Assembly (NCBI RefSeq): GCF_015354735.1 | Contig: NZ_JACEFJ010000001.1 | Coordinates: forward strand, 310,001 to 374,000 | Reading direction: 5' to 3' | Source: Pararhodonellum marinum | Lineage (GTDB): Bacteria > Bacteroidota > Bacteroidia > Cytophagales > Cyclobacteriaceae | Length of the DNA stretch: 64,000 bases | Shown: positions 25,290 to 33,844 of the stretch, one piece after another | Position numbering within the stretch: position 1 is the stretch's first letter | Layout: every line of letters begins with the position of its first letter | Position numbers and translations under genes: made by a program | Notes under the pieces: generated by a model | The model's input: only the letters and a program-made list of their open reading frames with translations | Told to the model about the DNA's origin: nothing | The model's database searches: none

Positions 25290-26426
25290 ATGAAATTCAA
25301 ATTATTGTTGCTTGTTGGTTTTGTTTGTCAAATTGGCTTTGCACAACAAAATCATGTTGTCGTTTTAAATCCCGAATTGATGCCCCTGAATGATCGGGAA
25401 TTCAACATCATTAAAGTCATAGATAACCGGACCCAAAGGGAAAATTTGGGCATTGCCCAAAAGGGCATGTCCAATAAAAAAGTGGCGGCTGTTTTTCCCG
25501 AAGATTTTGAAAGCTACCTGACTAACACTTTGGAAGCAGCTTTGCCTTCTAAAACAGAGAAAAGGCCTCTTATCATCAAAGTAGACAGACTCCATATCTC
25601 TGAGAGGACCATGGCTACCAAAGAAATAGGGACATGCGATGTTTCTTTGGAATTTTTCGAAGAAATCGACGGGAAACTTTACTCCCTCGGGAAGTTTAAA
25701 AGCCTGATTGAAGAAAGTTCCGTGGATGTGACCAAAAGGCACGGAAACAGGATCATGCAAGCATTGGAGACTTGTCTTTTGGAGTTCAATCAATCCGATT
25801 GGCAGTTAGCTGACAAAAAATTACATTTGGAAGATCCCAAGCTGCTAGATCACCCACAATCCCAACTTGTTTTTGATTTCAACTCACCTCCCGCCAAAGG
25901 GCTTTACCTTCATTTTGACAACTGGCTAAACCAAACTCCCCATGAAACGGATGGATTTTCAATAAAACCTATCAATGAAAACGGGAAAATCCCACGGTAT
26001 CAAGTACTTGATGAAAGAAAGAAGAAAATCAAATTCATCTATGGATTTTCAGATGGTGCATCTTTTTATCTACAAGCCAGTAATTACCTCACAGGAGGGA
26101 ATTATTTTGTAAAATCGGACCTAATTGGCCCATATCTACTTTTCAAAGACCAGATATCAGATCCCACTATGGCGGTGGCCTTTGGTGCAATTGGTGCTTT
26201 GGCTTCCACCAAAACCATCCATATCGTACTCAACATGCAAAATGGCATGATCACTTTTTTAAACAAAGCAAATATGGCTGATTTATTGTCTGACCACCCG
26301 GAACTGCTGAGTATTCACGAGAATTCCAAAAAATCCCTTGAGCAAGAAAAGGAAATCATTAGACTGCTCAATGAAAAGCTATTATCTGAACCAAGATCTC
26401 AGCAGCTTTCAGAAAGTATGTTTTAA
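25290..26426 (+). CDS. Exported protein of unknown function
   Basis: 378 residues with a signal peptide (KFKLLLLVGFVCQIG, cleavage after GFAQ). The mature part starts NHVVVLNPELMPLNDREF, then VIDNRTQRENLGIAQKGM. About residue 100 there is a segment resembling periplasmic assembly lipoproteins (PLIIKVDRLHISERTMATKE, then CDVSLEFFEEIDGKLYSLG), but I cannot assign a family. The C-terminal 40 residues are a charged helix (SKKSLEQEKEIIRLLNEKLL). The gene is single, with ~160 AT-rich bases upstream and a strong terminator downstream. Related secreted proteins with a PELMPL-like start seem common in this group, but this is an impression, not a search result. Confidence 0.55.
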   Translation: MKFKLLLLVGFVCQIGFAQQNHVVVLNPELMPLNDREFNIIKVIDNRTQRENLGIAQKGMSNKKVAAVFPEDFESYLTNTLEAALPSKTEKRPLIIKVDRLHISERTMATKEIGTCDVSLEFFEEIDGKLYSLGKFKSLIEESSVDVTKRHGNRIMQALETCLLEFNQSDWQLADKKLHLEDPKLLDHPQSQLVFDFNSPPAKGLYLHFDNWLNQTPHETDGFSIKPINENGKIPRYQVLDERKKKIKFIYGFSDGASFYLQASNYLTGGNYFVKSDLIGPYLLFKDQISDPTMAVAFGAIGALASTKTIHIVLNMQNGMITFLNKANMADLLSDHPELLSIHENSKKSLEQEKEIIRLLNEKLLSEPRSQQLSESMF

Positions 26427-26479
26427 AAAAAAATAGGACCTGATAGGCTCCTGAGGCACAGTTCTTAAGGTTTTATTTC

Positions 26480-26509
26480 GGCCTGAATTTACATTCAGGC
26501 CTTTTTTTT
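26480..26509 (+). terminator. Rho-independent terminator
   Basis: Stem GGCCTGAAT / ATTCAGGCC (9 bp) with a TTAC loop and eight T residues, ~50 bp after the exported-protein gene and ~45 bp before the next barrel gene. Confidence 0.92.
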
Positions 26510-26554
26510 GGCATCATCTTGGCCTATTTATTCCCGAACCAACTATTTAACAAC

Positions 26555-27139
26555 ATGAAAAAATTAGTTTTTGTATGCATGGCTTTGGCCATGTTTTCAG
26601 TAGAAAGTATGGCCCAGCAAGGGCCAGGGATAGGCATAAGAGGGGGAGCAAATTTCTTCAACTTCGGAGGTGCTGATGCTTCTTCCAATGAGTATACGAA
26701 CCGTGCCGGCTTTCATGCTGGTCTTTATTCTACTTTGTTCTTGGGAGAGAGACTTGCTTTGGAACCTGGTGTATTTTATTCTGTCAAAGGAACCACCAAT
26801 GATGATTTTGCCAATTCCAGGGCGGTATTGAATTACGTGGATGTGCCGGTGCTGCTAAGGCTTTATTTAGGCGAAGGTTTTAATATTTTCGGGGGTCCAC
26901 AAGCTTCATTTCTGATGTCATCGCAATTTGAAGGAGATTTCTTCGGCTCTACGTTTAGTTATGATACAGAGGCCATAAGAGAAACCGATTTCGGATTGGT
27001 CGTAGGGGTGGGCTATAACTTACCCGCAGGGCTCAACCTTCAAGGTAGCTATGATTTCGGGATGACCCCTGTATTTAAAAACAGTGAAGCTGAAATTTAC
27101 AACAGAGGTTTCAAGGTCTCCCTTGGTTATACTTTCTAA
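26555..27139 (+). CDS. PorT/OMP_b-brl-type outer-membrane beta-barrel protein, paralog A
   Basis: Protein of 194 residues. The ATG at 26555 is chosen over an in-frame TTG 36 bp upstream because a signal peptide begins directly there (KKLVFVCMALAMFSVES, cleavage after MAQ). Mature sequence: GIRGGANFFNF, AGFHAGLYSTLFLGERLALEPGVFYS, VPVLLRLYLG, NIFGGPQASFLMSS, NLQGSYDFGMTP, ending in an aromatic residue (LGYTF) as used for barrel assembly. Close in layout to the product of 30333-30893 (same GFHAG, LEPG, DIPVL-type, GPQ.S and QGSYDFGM positions). Function unknown. The two paralogs flank the Crp/beta-helix/cytochrome genes. Confidence 0.8.
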   Translation: MKKLVFVCMALAMFSVESMAQQGPGIGIRGGANFFNFGGADASSNEYTNRAGFHAGLYSTLFLGERLALEPGVFYSVKGTTNDDFANSRAVLNYVDVPVLLRLYLGEGFNIFGGPQASFLMSSQFEGDFFGSTFSYDTEAIRETDFGLVVGVGYNLPAGLNLQGSYDFGMTPVFKNSEAEIYNRGFKVSLGYTF

Positions 27140-27177
27140 ATCATTGCATTAAACCAATTTATTTGACTACCATAAAA

Positions 27178-27201
27178 GCCTTCCTTAGGGGAGGTTTTTT
27201 T
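27178..27201. terminator. Terminator between barrel paralog A and the diheme lipoprotein gene
   Basis: GCCTTCC-TTAG-GGGAGGT hairpin (stem with one G-T pair) followed by seven T residues on the plus strand. A matching A-rich side would serve the convergent minus-strand gene whose stop it touches. Confidence 0.7.
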
Positions 27202-28321
27202 ATGGTTCAAAGTCTGATGAAAAATGTGCTCTCATTTCACTTTCAGAAAGGCTGCTTATCCAGTTTTTGATCAATTCCAGACCCTCATCATGCACCATCA
27301 CCCTGCCTATTTCCGGCATGGCGGCACCGATTTCGGTCGAGGCCATCCTGTGGGTCATGATGGATTCATCAGCTTTTCCGGGAAATATGGCGTATTTGAA
27401 AGAGCCTGCACCAAATCCTGCTGCCACAGGAGTCTTGAATACGCCCAGTTTTCTCCAATCCTTCTCTTCATAATTCAAAAACAACCCTGAAGTACTTGCT
27501 GGGCCGTCTTCCCTATGGCAATGCGCACAATTGATATCCAGGTAAGCCATGGCCCTATCATGTAAAGCTTGGTCTTTGTCCTGATAATTGATCATTTTGG
27601 GAAGATTTTCCAAATCTTGAAGCTGAGAAACAAAGCCTTTTTCATTCCATTCCACCAATTGGTGATTACTTCGGTCCCCATAGGATATTTCATGATTGAG
27701 GTGTTTGGCTTTGACACCGATAGGGACCATTTCATTGTTCTGGTTGTGACAACTTTTGCATTGGTTCTTGTTGGGAATGATGTACTCGATCAGCTGGTCT
27801 TCACCTTCCAAATCCATCCATTTGACCTCCTTTTCCCCTCCTGTGATTTTATAGGTGGCATCTTTCTGGTCTTCATCCCAAATGTAAGGATAGGCTTCCC
27901 AGCTGCCGTTCATTTTGATCATAAGCCTTGTTTCTATGATCTGTTTTTTTCCTTCCGGTACCCTAAAATCAAGGGGGTAATAGAAGTTTTTGATCAAGAT
28001 GGTCTCGTCCGGAAAATCAATTTCACCTTCTGCATTGTCCAGGATTTTCACAGATTTTCCCTCTGCCAAATAAATAAACCGGGATTTAAAGGCATAATCG
28101 GTAAAAAGGGAGGAAGCTGGCTCGTAGAAAAGCACCCGGTTATTAGGAAGCAAATCGGACAATTCACCTGCAAAAAAACCATATTCGGATAATTTTTTTA
28201 AAGGGAGCTGTTTAAAATCCAATTGAGCCAATGACTTTTCATTGGCAGGTTGCTGACAACTGTGCAAAAATGCGCATCCCATAAACAAAAAGATGAGGCA
28301 TGAAGCGAATAGGTGTCTCAT
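27200..28321 (-). CDS. Diheme c-type cytochrome lipoprotein (SO2930/HNE_0200-type)
   Basis: Exported lipoprotein of 373 residues. The lipobox is LHSC with Cys 22 (a second candidate is Cys 16). Two heme c attachment sites are present: CKSCH at 188-192 and CAHCH at 265-269. A conserved N-terminal region without heme (LSEYGFFAGELSDLLPN, then FTDYAFKSRFIYLAEG) and the block between the hemes match the SO2930/HNE_0200 family, which occurs as a pair with a parallel beta-helix lipoprotein. Its partner is the gene immediately upstream (4 bp gap). The family has no known reaction; the hemes point to electron transfer in the periplasm or at the surface. NYQDKDQALHDRAMAYLDINCAHCH is characteristic in spacing. 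Confidence 0.85.
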   Translation of the reverse strand: MRHLFASCLIFLFMGCAFLHSCQQPANEKSLAQLDFKQLPLKKLSEYGFFAGELSDLLPNNRVLFYEPASSLFTDYAFKSRFIYLAEGKSVKILDNAEGEIDFPDETILIKNFYYPLDFRVPEGKKQIIETRLMIKMNGSWEAYPYIWDEDQKDATYKITGGEKEVKWMDLEGEDQLIEYIIPNKNQCKSCHNQNNEMVPIGVKAKHLNHEISYGDRSNHQLVEWNEKGFVSQLQDLENLPKMINYQDKDQALHDRAMAYLDINCAHCHREDGPASTSGLFLNYEEKDWRKLGVFKTPVAAGFGAGSFKYAIFPGKADESIMTHRMASTEIGAAMPEIGRVMVHDEGLELIKNWISSLSESEMRAHFSSDFEP

Positions 28322-28325
28322 TGGA

Positions 28326-29615
28326 TCAAAGGTTACTGATGGCGCTGACGTTTGTCTGGACTTTCAGGCTGCAGTCAAATGGGGAATAGGCTTTAAAACT
28401 CTTGATATTGTCTTCTCCTTCCAATAAGTAAAAGCGGGTGAAATGAAGACTTTCCATCTGCGGCTCCTGAATGCAGATCTTCATGGGATTGGTATTGATG
28501 TCATCGCTTATCCTGGTATCCCAAAAGCCATCATATATGATATCCTGGGTTTTCCCTTTCCCATGGGCATTGTAAACGCTGATCAGCTGACCCATTTCCT
28601 TGCTAAGGTCCGGTAAGGCCAGCGTTCTTTCGTATTGATTGTCATGGATGTAGATGTCCGATGAAAAAGGTGACCAATCCGGTGCGTCGGTAGGAAAACC
28701 TGTGATGTGGTAATTGGCAATGGCCAAACCTACCGTTTTGTTTTTATGGATTTTATTGTTGTATACCTCAACTTCCTTGGCAGCCAAAAGTATTACCCCG
28801 GAACCTGGAGGAATCATGGTGACGGTATTTCCATTTGGAGATTCATTGAGTGCCGTAGCAAAATTGGTATGGTTGTTTTCTATGATTTCATTGTCATAGA
28901 TTTTGGTGCCTTTTCCGTCCGACTTTGGCAAACCAGGTAGGTTGAAAACCAAAATTCCACCGGAGTTGTCCTTGACCACATTGCCAAATACCTCGGCATT
29001 GTCTGAATTTTCTATTTCGATGCCTGCTACATTTCCGAATGCCAGTGAGTTTTTGACGATGATGTTTTCTGATTGCCCTACATAGATCCCGGCGTCTTTG
29101 GAATGAGAGGCGATGCATTCATCGATCATCACATTTCTGCACTGAACCGGGTAGATGGCATAAGTCCCGTTTTTGGATTTGTCTCCATTGGTCCAGGTCA
29201 CATTGATTTTTCTGAAGGTGATGCCATCACAATGCTGCGCTTTGACCCCGTCACCAGGTGCATCCTCTATGGTCAGATTTTCAATTTTAATGTTTTGTCC
29301 TGAAAGTTTGACCCCCTCACCTCCAGACTTCAGATCCCTAAATGAAAGGACAGTTTTGTCCATTCCGGCTCCTTGGATGGTGATTGTTTTTTTGTTGTCC
29401 AATATCAACTGGGTCTTAAGGGCATAGAATCCCTCAGGTATGGATATGGTACCGCCATCCTCCACTAATATAAAGTCTTCGATGAGTTTTTCCACGGCGG
29501 CTTCAGAAGCCCGTAAGAGGTTATTAGAATCGAAGGTTTGGTCATGGTTGCTATTCCCACAGGAGCAGCATAGGAATAGGACCAAAAGGATCATAGAAAA
29601 GGATTGCTTCATCAT
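28326..29615 (-). CDS. Parallel beta-helix lipoprotein paired with the diheme cytochrome
   Basis: Exported protein of 429 residues with a lipoprotein-like leader (SFSMILLVLFLCCSC, Cys cluster near residues 19-22). Residues ~75-330 are successive beta-helix coils with Asn ladders: NIKIENLTIEDAPGDGVKA, KDAGIYVGQSENIIVKNSLA, GNVAGIEIENSDNAEVFGN and DNSGGILVFN. It fits the TIGR03805-type family that regularly accompanies the SO2930/HNE_0200-type cytochrome. Beta-helix folds often bind or cut carbohydrate, but no catalytic residues are identifiable here. Start could be either of two adjacent ATGs (29615 or 29612). It is in an operon with the cytochrome and 70 bp downstream of a Crp-type regulator gene. 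Confidence 0.82.
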   Translation of the reverse strand: MMKQSFSMILLVLFLCCSCGNSNHDQTFDSNNLLRASEAAVEKLIEDFILVEDGGTISIPEGFYALKTQLILDNKKTITIQGAGMDKTVLSFRDLKSGGEGVKLSGQNIKIENLTIEDAPGDGVKAQHCDGITFRKINVTWTNGDKSKNGTYAIYPVQCRNVMIDECIASHSKDAGIYVGQSENIIVKNSLAFGNVAGIEIENSDNAEVFGNVVKDNSGGILVFNLPGLPKSDGKGTKIYDNEIIENNHTNFATALNESPNGNTVTMIPPGSGVILLAAKEVEVYNNKIHKNKTVGLAIANYHITGFPTDAPDWSPFSSDIYIHDNQYERTLALPDLSKEMGQLISVYNAHGKGKTQDIIYDGFWDTRISDDINTNPMKICIQEPQMESLHFTRFYLLEGEDNIKSFKAYSPFDCSLKVQTNVSAISNL

Positions 29616-29685
29616 TGAAAAAGAAATGTTTGTATCAAATTTACCTTTTTGTCTGGAAAATAAATTTGATAAAAATCAAAAAAAC

Positions 29686-30249
29686 TCACAGCAAACCATG
29701 CCTCACCCGGCTCAAGGTTTCGATGGACATATCCAAGTACGAAGCAATCTGACCCACTGTAGCTACTTGAATCAGTTTAGGTTTGCCAGCCAAAAGCTCC
29801 ACATACCGCTCTTTTGCGGATTTGAATTTGGAAAATATCATTTGTTCTTCCAATAAAATGTAATACTGCTCCAATATCATCCTGTACAATCGTTCAAGAG
29901 ATGGGTGCTGTTCGATTTTATTGAAAAGATCATGGTGGGAAATGTAAGCCAAGTAGCAATTTTCTATGGCTTCTATGCTTTCATAGGAAGGTTTACGGGA
30001 TACAAAACTGTACATGGATGTGGAAAATTCCCCCATCATGGAGAAGCTGACGGTGACGTCCTTTGCTTCCTTGAAATAAAAACTTCTCAAGGTTCCCTTT
30101 TCCACAAACACCAAATTATGACAGACCTGTCCCTGTTTCAAGACAAAATCGCCTTTTTCCAATACCCTGTAATGGATGATTTCAGCAAAGGCAGCTTTTG
30201 CAGATTTGGGAAGTGGATAAATTTGATCAACTAAATCCAGAATTGGCAT
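29686..30249 (-). CDS. Crp/Fnr-family transcriptional regulator
   Basis: Regulator of 187 residues. The N-terminal cyclic-nucleotide-binding-like barrel shows VLEKGDFVLKQGQVCHNLVFVEKGTLRSF, and lacks the RxA phosphate cassette needed for cAMP. The C-terminal helix-turn-helix is TVGQIASYLDMSIETLSRVR. Cys is rare and there is no N-terminal Cys cluster, so this is not an FNR-type iron-sulfur sensor. Short Bacteroidota members of this type often govern one adjacent locus. It is transcribed toward the beta-helix/cytochrome pair and divergent from barrel paralog B, sharing an 83-bp gap, so it is the obvious candidate regulator of these genes. The ligand is unknown. Confidence 0.88.
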   Translation of the reverse strand: MPILDLVDQIYPLPKSAKAAFAEIIHYRVLEKGDFVLKQGQVCHNLVFVEKGTLRSFYFKEAKDVTVSFSMMGEFSTSMYSFVSRKPSYESIEAIENCYLAYISHHDLFNKIEQHPSLERLYRMILEQYYILLEEQMIFSKFKSAKERYVELLAGKPKLIQVATVGQIASYLDMSIETLSRVRHGLL

Positions 30250-30332
30250 GATTTTGTTTAAAATAATGTAATTATCAGATTCATAAATCGTTGTCTAAAA
30301 AACATTTTCTTAAATCTAATCATTTATCTCCG

Positions 30333-30893
30333 ATGCTGAAAAGTCTAATAATGCTTTCGTTTTGTGGCTTGATCATGATTGGTTCCGCTTTCGGTCAGGC
30401 AGGAATTCGGTTGGGGATGAATTACCCCGGATTGTCAGATTGGGATTGGAGGGCCAGCAATGGATTTCATGCCGGGTTTTATTACAAGCTCAGCTTAGGG
30501 GGTATCTTGGCCATCGAGCCAGGATTGCAATACACCAAAAAGTCACTGTTTGAAATGGCCGAGGATGACCTTGGCCCATACGAATTGGAAAACCGCTTCA
30601 ACCAATTGGATATTCCTGTTTTGGTCAGATTTTCATTACTGCCCTTTGTCAATGTTTTCGCAGGCCCTCAGCTCTCTTATGTCATGTCCTCCAAAATGGT
30701 GACACCTGAATTGCCCCAACCCATTGTTCAAAGAAATGAATGGGCAAAAGGGGGCGTCGTAGGGGTGGGAGTAAGCCTGCCGTTTGGTCTGAATGTACAG
30801 GGAAGCTATGATTTTGGCATGAGCCGTTGGGAAATGGATGGGGTGGATTTCAGGAACCGCATCCTCAAACTCTCCGTTGGAAAAAACTTTTAA
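30333..30893 (+). CDS. PorT/OMP_b-brl-type outer-membrane beta-barrel protein, paralog B
   Basis: 186 residues from the ATG at 30333; an in-frame TTG at 30291 would add 14 residues before the signal peptide and is not preferred. The signal peptide (LKSLIMLSFCGLIMIGS) is cleaved after AFGQ. Mature protein: GIRLGMNYPG, NGFHAGFYYKLSLGGILAIEPGLQY, DIPVLVRFSLL, NVFAGPQLSYVMSS, NVQGSYDFGMSRW, with a terminal aromatic (GKNF). It is a clear paralog of the product of 26555-27139. It overlaps the 3' end of the convergent histidine kinase gene by four bases. Confidence 0.8.
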   Translation: MLKSLIMLSFCGLIMIGSAFGQAGIRLGMNYPGLSDWDWRASNGFHAGFYYKLSLGGILAIEPGLQYTKKSLFEMAEDDLGPYELENRFNQLDIPVLVRFSLLPFVNVFAGPQLSYVMSSKMVTPELPQPIVQRNEWAKGGVVGVGVSLPFGLNVQGSYDFGMSRWEMDGVDFRNRILKLSVGKNF

Positions 30894-32233
30894 GCGTTGA
30901 AAATTAGTTTAAAAGTAGTCCCTTCACCCAGAACAGAACTTACCTGAATGTTGCCTTTGTGCCTTCTCATGATCTGCTTGGAAAGGCTCAACCCTATGCC
31001 AGAACCCTTCTTTTTGGTAGTAAAAAACGGAATAAAGATTTTTCCCAAGGCCTCTTCTTCTATTCCCCTTCCTGTATCCTGTACCTCAATGATTATTTTG
31101 CCGTTTTCATCTATGTAAGCCTTCAGAATGATTTGTTTGATTTCTGCATCTTCCACCGCCTGAATGGCATTCTGGCAAAGGTTGATCAATACTTGTTCGA
31201 TGAGTGTACAATCGGCAAACAACAACAGATCAATGGGTTCAATTTCATTTTTCCAAACAATTTTTTCGCGGTCTATCTGATGGTTAAGTAAAGTTTCGAC
31301 TTGGTCAAATAGTGAGGCTATTTTGATGGCTACAAATTTTGGAGTAGGGATATGGGCAAGGCTTCGGAAATCACTGACGAATTTGATCAAACCTTCACTT
31401 CTCTTTTCTATGGTATTGATTCCCATCAAATAATCTTCCAAGGACTCCGGTGTAACTGGCTGATGGGTATCCACTTGTCCTTGGATATCATCTTTGATCG
31501 TACCGGCCAGAGAGGATATGGGGGCAATGGAATTCATGATTTCGTGGGTCAGGACCCTGACAAGGTTTTGCCATGCCTCCATTTCTTTCTCTTCGAGCTC
31601 TGATTGTATGTTCTGAAGAGAAACTAGCTTAAACTTGACATCCCTCAAAACCAGCTCAATCACATAGACAGACAGCTGCATGATCCCATCCGGATGGGCT
31701 ATTTTAATCAATTCACTTCCCCCGGTCCGGAGGTTGTGGATGGCATGGTGCAACTCCTTGTTGACCTTTTCTATTTCCGAAATGTTGTGGAGCTGATGGA
31801 TGTTCAGCATGCGTTTGGCAGCGGTGTTGAGGATTTGAATCTTGCCATCTTCCTCAAAAGTAATCAGCCCTATACTCAGGTGTTGAAAGACGGTTCTGAA
31901 GTACTGATAATTGGCCTCTTTTTCAGCTTGATCTTCCTTAAGTTTGGCCAAAATTGCATTGAATTCTATGTGCAAGTCATCCGTTTCGGTACCGTCAAAC
32001 TTGACTGGGTACACCGTGGTATAATCGTCTTTTTTGATGTTGTCGAGAAATTGGCGAACTTTCTTGAAGCTACTTTCGGCATACCTCACCAAAAATACAA
32101 TCTGTGCAATCACCAAAATGATAAAAAGTGAAATGGCGAACACCGTGGTGTCCTTCCAGATTAAATAAGCCAAGATAAAAAGAGAGCAGGCCAAAAGCGC
32201 CACTCTCCCAAGTAATCCAATTTTATAATCCAT
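30890..32233 (-). CDS. NtrB/NtrY-like membrane sensor histidine kinase
   Basis: 447 residues. Two N-terminal membrane helices (~8-25 and ~30-50) with almost no periplasmic loop suggest intramembrane or cytoplasmic sensing. A HAMP-like linker and a PAS domain (~110-205) follow. Next is the H-box LTHEIMNSIAPISS with His 230 (HEIMN is the NtrY style), and then the ATPase domain: NLCQNAIQAV (N box), DTGRGIEEEALGKIF (G1), FFTTKKKGSGIGLSLSKQI (G2). It overlaps the response-regulator gene by 11 bases (32223-32233), so kinase and regulator are co-translated. The signal is unknown. Confidence 0.9.
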   Translation of the reverse strand: MDYKIGLLGRVALLACSLFILAYLIWKDTTVFAISLFIILVIAQIVFLVRYAESSFKKVRQFLDNIKKDDYTTVYPVKFDGTETDDLHIEFNAILAKLKEDQAEKEANYQYFRTVFQHLSIGLITFEEDGKIQILNTAAKRMLNIHQLHNISEIEKVNKELHHAIHNLRTGGSELIKIAHPDGIMQLSVYVIELVLRDVKFKLVSLQNIQSELEEKEMEAWQNLVRVLTHEIMNSIAPISSLAGTIKDDIQGQVDTHQPVTPESLEDYLMGINTIEKRSEGLIKFVSDFRSLAHIPTPKFVAIKIASLFDQVETLLNHQIDREKIVWKNEIEPIDLLLFADCTLIEQVLINLCQNAIQAVEDAEIKQIILKAYIDENGKIIIEVQDTGRGIEEEALGKIFIPFFTTKKKGSGIGLSLSKQIMRRHKGNIQVSSVLGEGTTFKLIFNA

Positions 32234-33605
32234 ATTTTTCCAATCTTCTGTACAGCGAAGCCCTGGTCAAACCCAGTTCCTTGGCTGCTTTTGAGATGTT
32301 GCCTCCATTTTTATCAATGGCTTTTTGAATGACATTTTTTTCCACTTCATCCAGGTTGAGGGTGGCATTGTTGCTGATCTTATCCTGGGCAGGTTTGGCA
32401 GACAAAAAGAAGAAGTCTCTGCTGTCCAGTTCATTTCCCTCTGACATAATGATGGCCCGTTCGATGGCATGCTGCAGTTCCCGGATATTGCCCGGCCAAG
32501 CATAATGCTGCAATAGTTGAATGGCTGCAGGCTTAAATGCCTTTATTTCCTTACGGTATTTTTGGGAATAAACTTTAAGGAAATGGTTGGCCAGTAAGGT
32601 GATGTCATCTTGCCTTTCCCTTAAGGGTGGAAGAAAAATCTCAACTGTATTGATCCGATAAAGCAAATCCTGCCTGAAAGTGTTGTCCATAACCATGTCA
32701 TGGACACTCATGTTGGTAGCGCAAATCAGTCGGATGTCTACCGGTATGGATTTATTGGTACCGATCCTGGTGACTTCTCTTTTTTGCAGCACGGTCAAAA
32801 GTTTGGATTGAAGCGGCATGCTTAGGTTGCCGATCTCATCCAAAAACAAGGTGCCTTTGTCGGCAACTTCAAAGCGGCCTGCACGGTCTTCTTTTGCATC
32901 CGTGTAGGACCCTTTTTTGTGTCCAAAAAGCTCGCTTTCAAAAAGACTCTCTGTGATGGCGCCCATGTCTACTCCTACAAAAATTTCATCTTTGCGGTGG
33001 GACCGGTCATGGATGGCTCTTGCAATCAGCTCTTTACCAGTTCCGTTTTCTCCCAAGATCAGGATATTGGCATCTGTCTGAGCCACTTTATCGATGATGG
33101 AAAAAATATTTTTCATGGAGGCACTTTGCCCGATGATATCGGTAAAAGGTTTTTTCAGGTCTGACTGTAGCTGTCTGGATTTTTTGGATAGTCGGTCTAC
33201 TTCATTGTAGCTTTCCTTTAGTTTCACTGCCGCGGATAAGGTCGCCAATAACTTTTCATTTTGCCAGGGCTTCAATATAAAATCTGTCGCCCCTTCCTTA
33301 AGGGCCTGCACCGCCATCTCCACATCTCCAAAGGCGGTAATAAGTATAACCACTGCCTTTGGATCTATTTCTTTGATTTGCTTTAGCCAATGAAAGCCCT
33401 CTTTTCCGGAAGTAGTATCTTCCGTGAAATTCATATCCAAAAGGATGACATCATAGCTGTTGTTGTTGACCAAAAAAGGAATCCTTCTTGGATCTTTTTC
33501 TATGCTCACTTCTTTGGCATGCTTTTTCAACAACATTTTGGCAGCAAAAAGCAAATCCTCGTTGTCATCCACAATCAATATTTTACCTAAGGTTTTATCT
33601 TCCAT
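32223..33605 (-). CDS. Sigma-54-dependent (NtrC-type) response regulator
   Basis: 460 residues. The receiver domain has phospho-acceptor Asp 57 in VILLDMNF, preceded by VDDNED, with Lys in FILKPWQ. The AAA+ domain shows Walker A GENGTGKELIARAI and Walker B GTLFLDEIGNL. Where the sigma-54-contacting GAFTGA loop is expected, this protein reads GSYTDA (in HKKGSYTDAKEDRAGRF). The C-terminal Fis-type helix-turn-helix is GNISKAAKELGLTRASLYRR. It is first in a two-gene operon with the kinase. No target operon with an evident sigma-54 promoter was found in the window. The altered loop is discussed as a finding. Confidence 0.92.
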   Translation of the reverse strand: MEDKTLGKILIVDDNEDLLFAAKMLLKKHAKEVSIEKDPRRIPFLVNNNSYDVILLDMNFTEDTTSGKEGFHWLKQIKEIDPKAVVILITAFGDVEMAVQALKEGATDFILKPWQNEKLLATLSAAVKLKESYNEVDRLSKKSRQLQSDLKKPFTDIIGQSASMKNIFSIIDKVAQTDANILILGENGTGKELIARAIHDRSHRKDEIFVGVDMGAITESLFESELFGHKKGSYTDAKEDRAGRFEVADKGTLFLDEIGNLSMPLQSKLLTVLQKREVTRIGTNKSIPVDIRLICATNMSVHDMVMDNTFRQDLLYRINTVEIFLPPLRERQDDITLLANHFLKVYSQKYRKEIKAFKPAAIQLLQHYAWPGNIRELQHAIERAIIMSEGNELDSRDFFFLSAKPAQDKISNNATLNLDEVEKNVIQKAIDKNGGNISKAAKELGLTRASLYRRLEKYGL

Positions 33606-33844
33606 AACTTTCCTGTTTCTACATCAGATGCCGAAATGATGCCATTTTAATTTTTCATTAAATTAGGCAATCTGAGGCACAATTGGAAAACAGATGTGTT
33701 CATTTATGAACAAAAATAGTTTATGCACGGACACCGTGGACCTCCTCCAGAAGATACTTGAAAATTGTGTCAAAAATTAGGATAAATTACCTTAGATTGA
33801 GATATGTTAAGAATTTTCAGCCGCCATAGTCCATCACTTGCCCT

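Noticed and set aside
27569-28192. Rightward 207-codon frame
   Set aside because: Antisense of the diheme cytochrome gene, which has two CxxCH sites and a lipobox on the other strand.
33606-33844. Possible sigma-54 promoter near the response-regulator gene
   Set aside because: A GGCAC-like string occurs (~33672), but the GC partner at the right spacing is missing.
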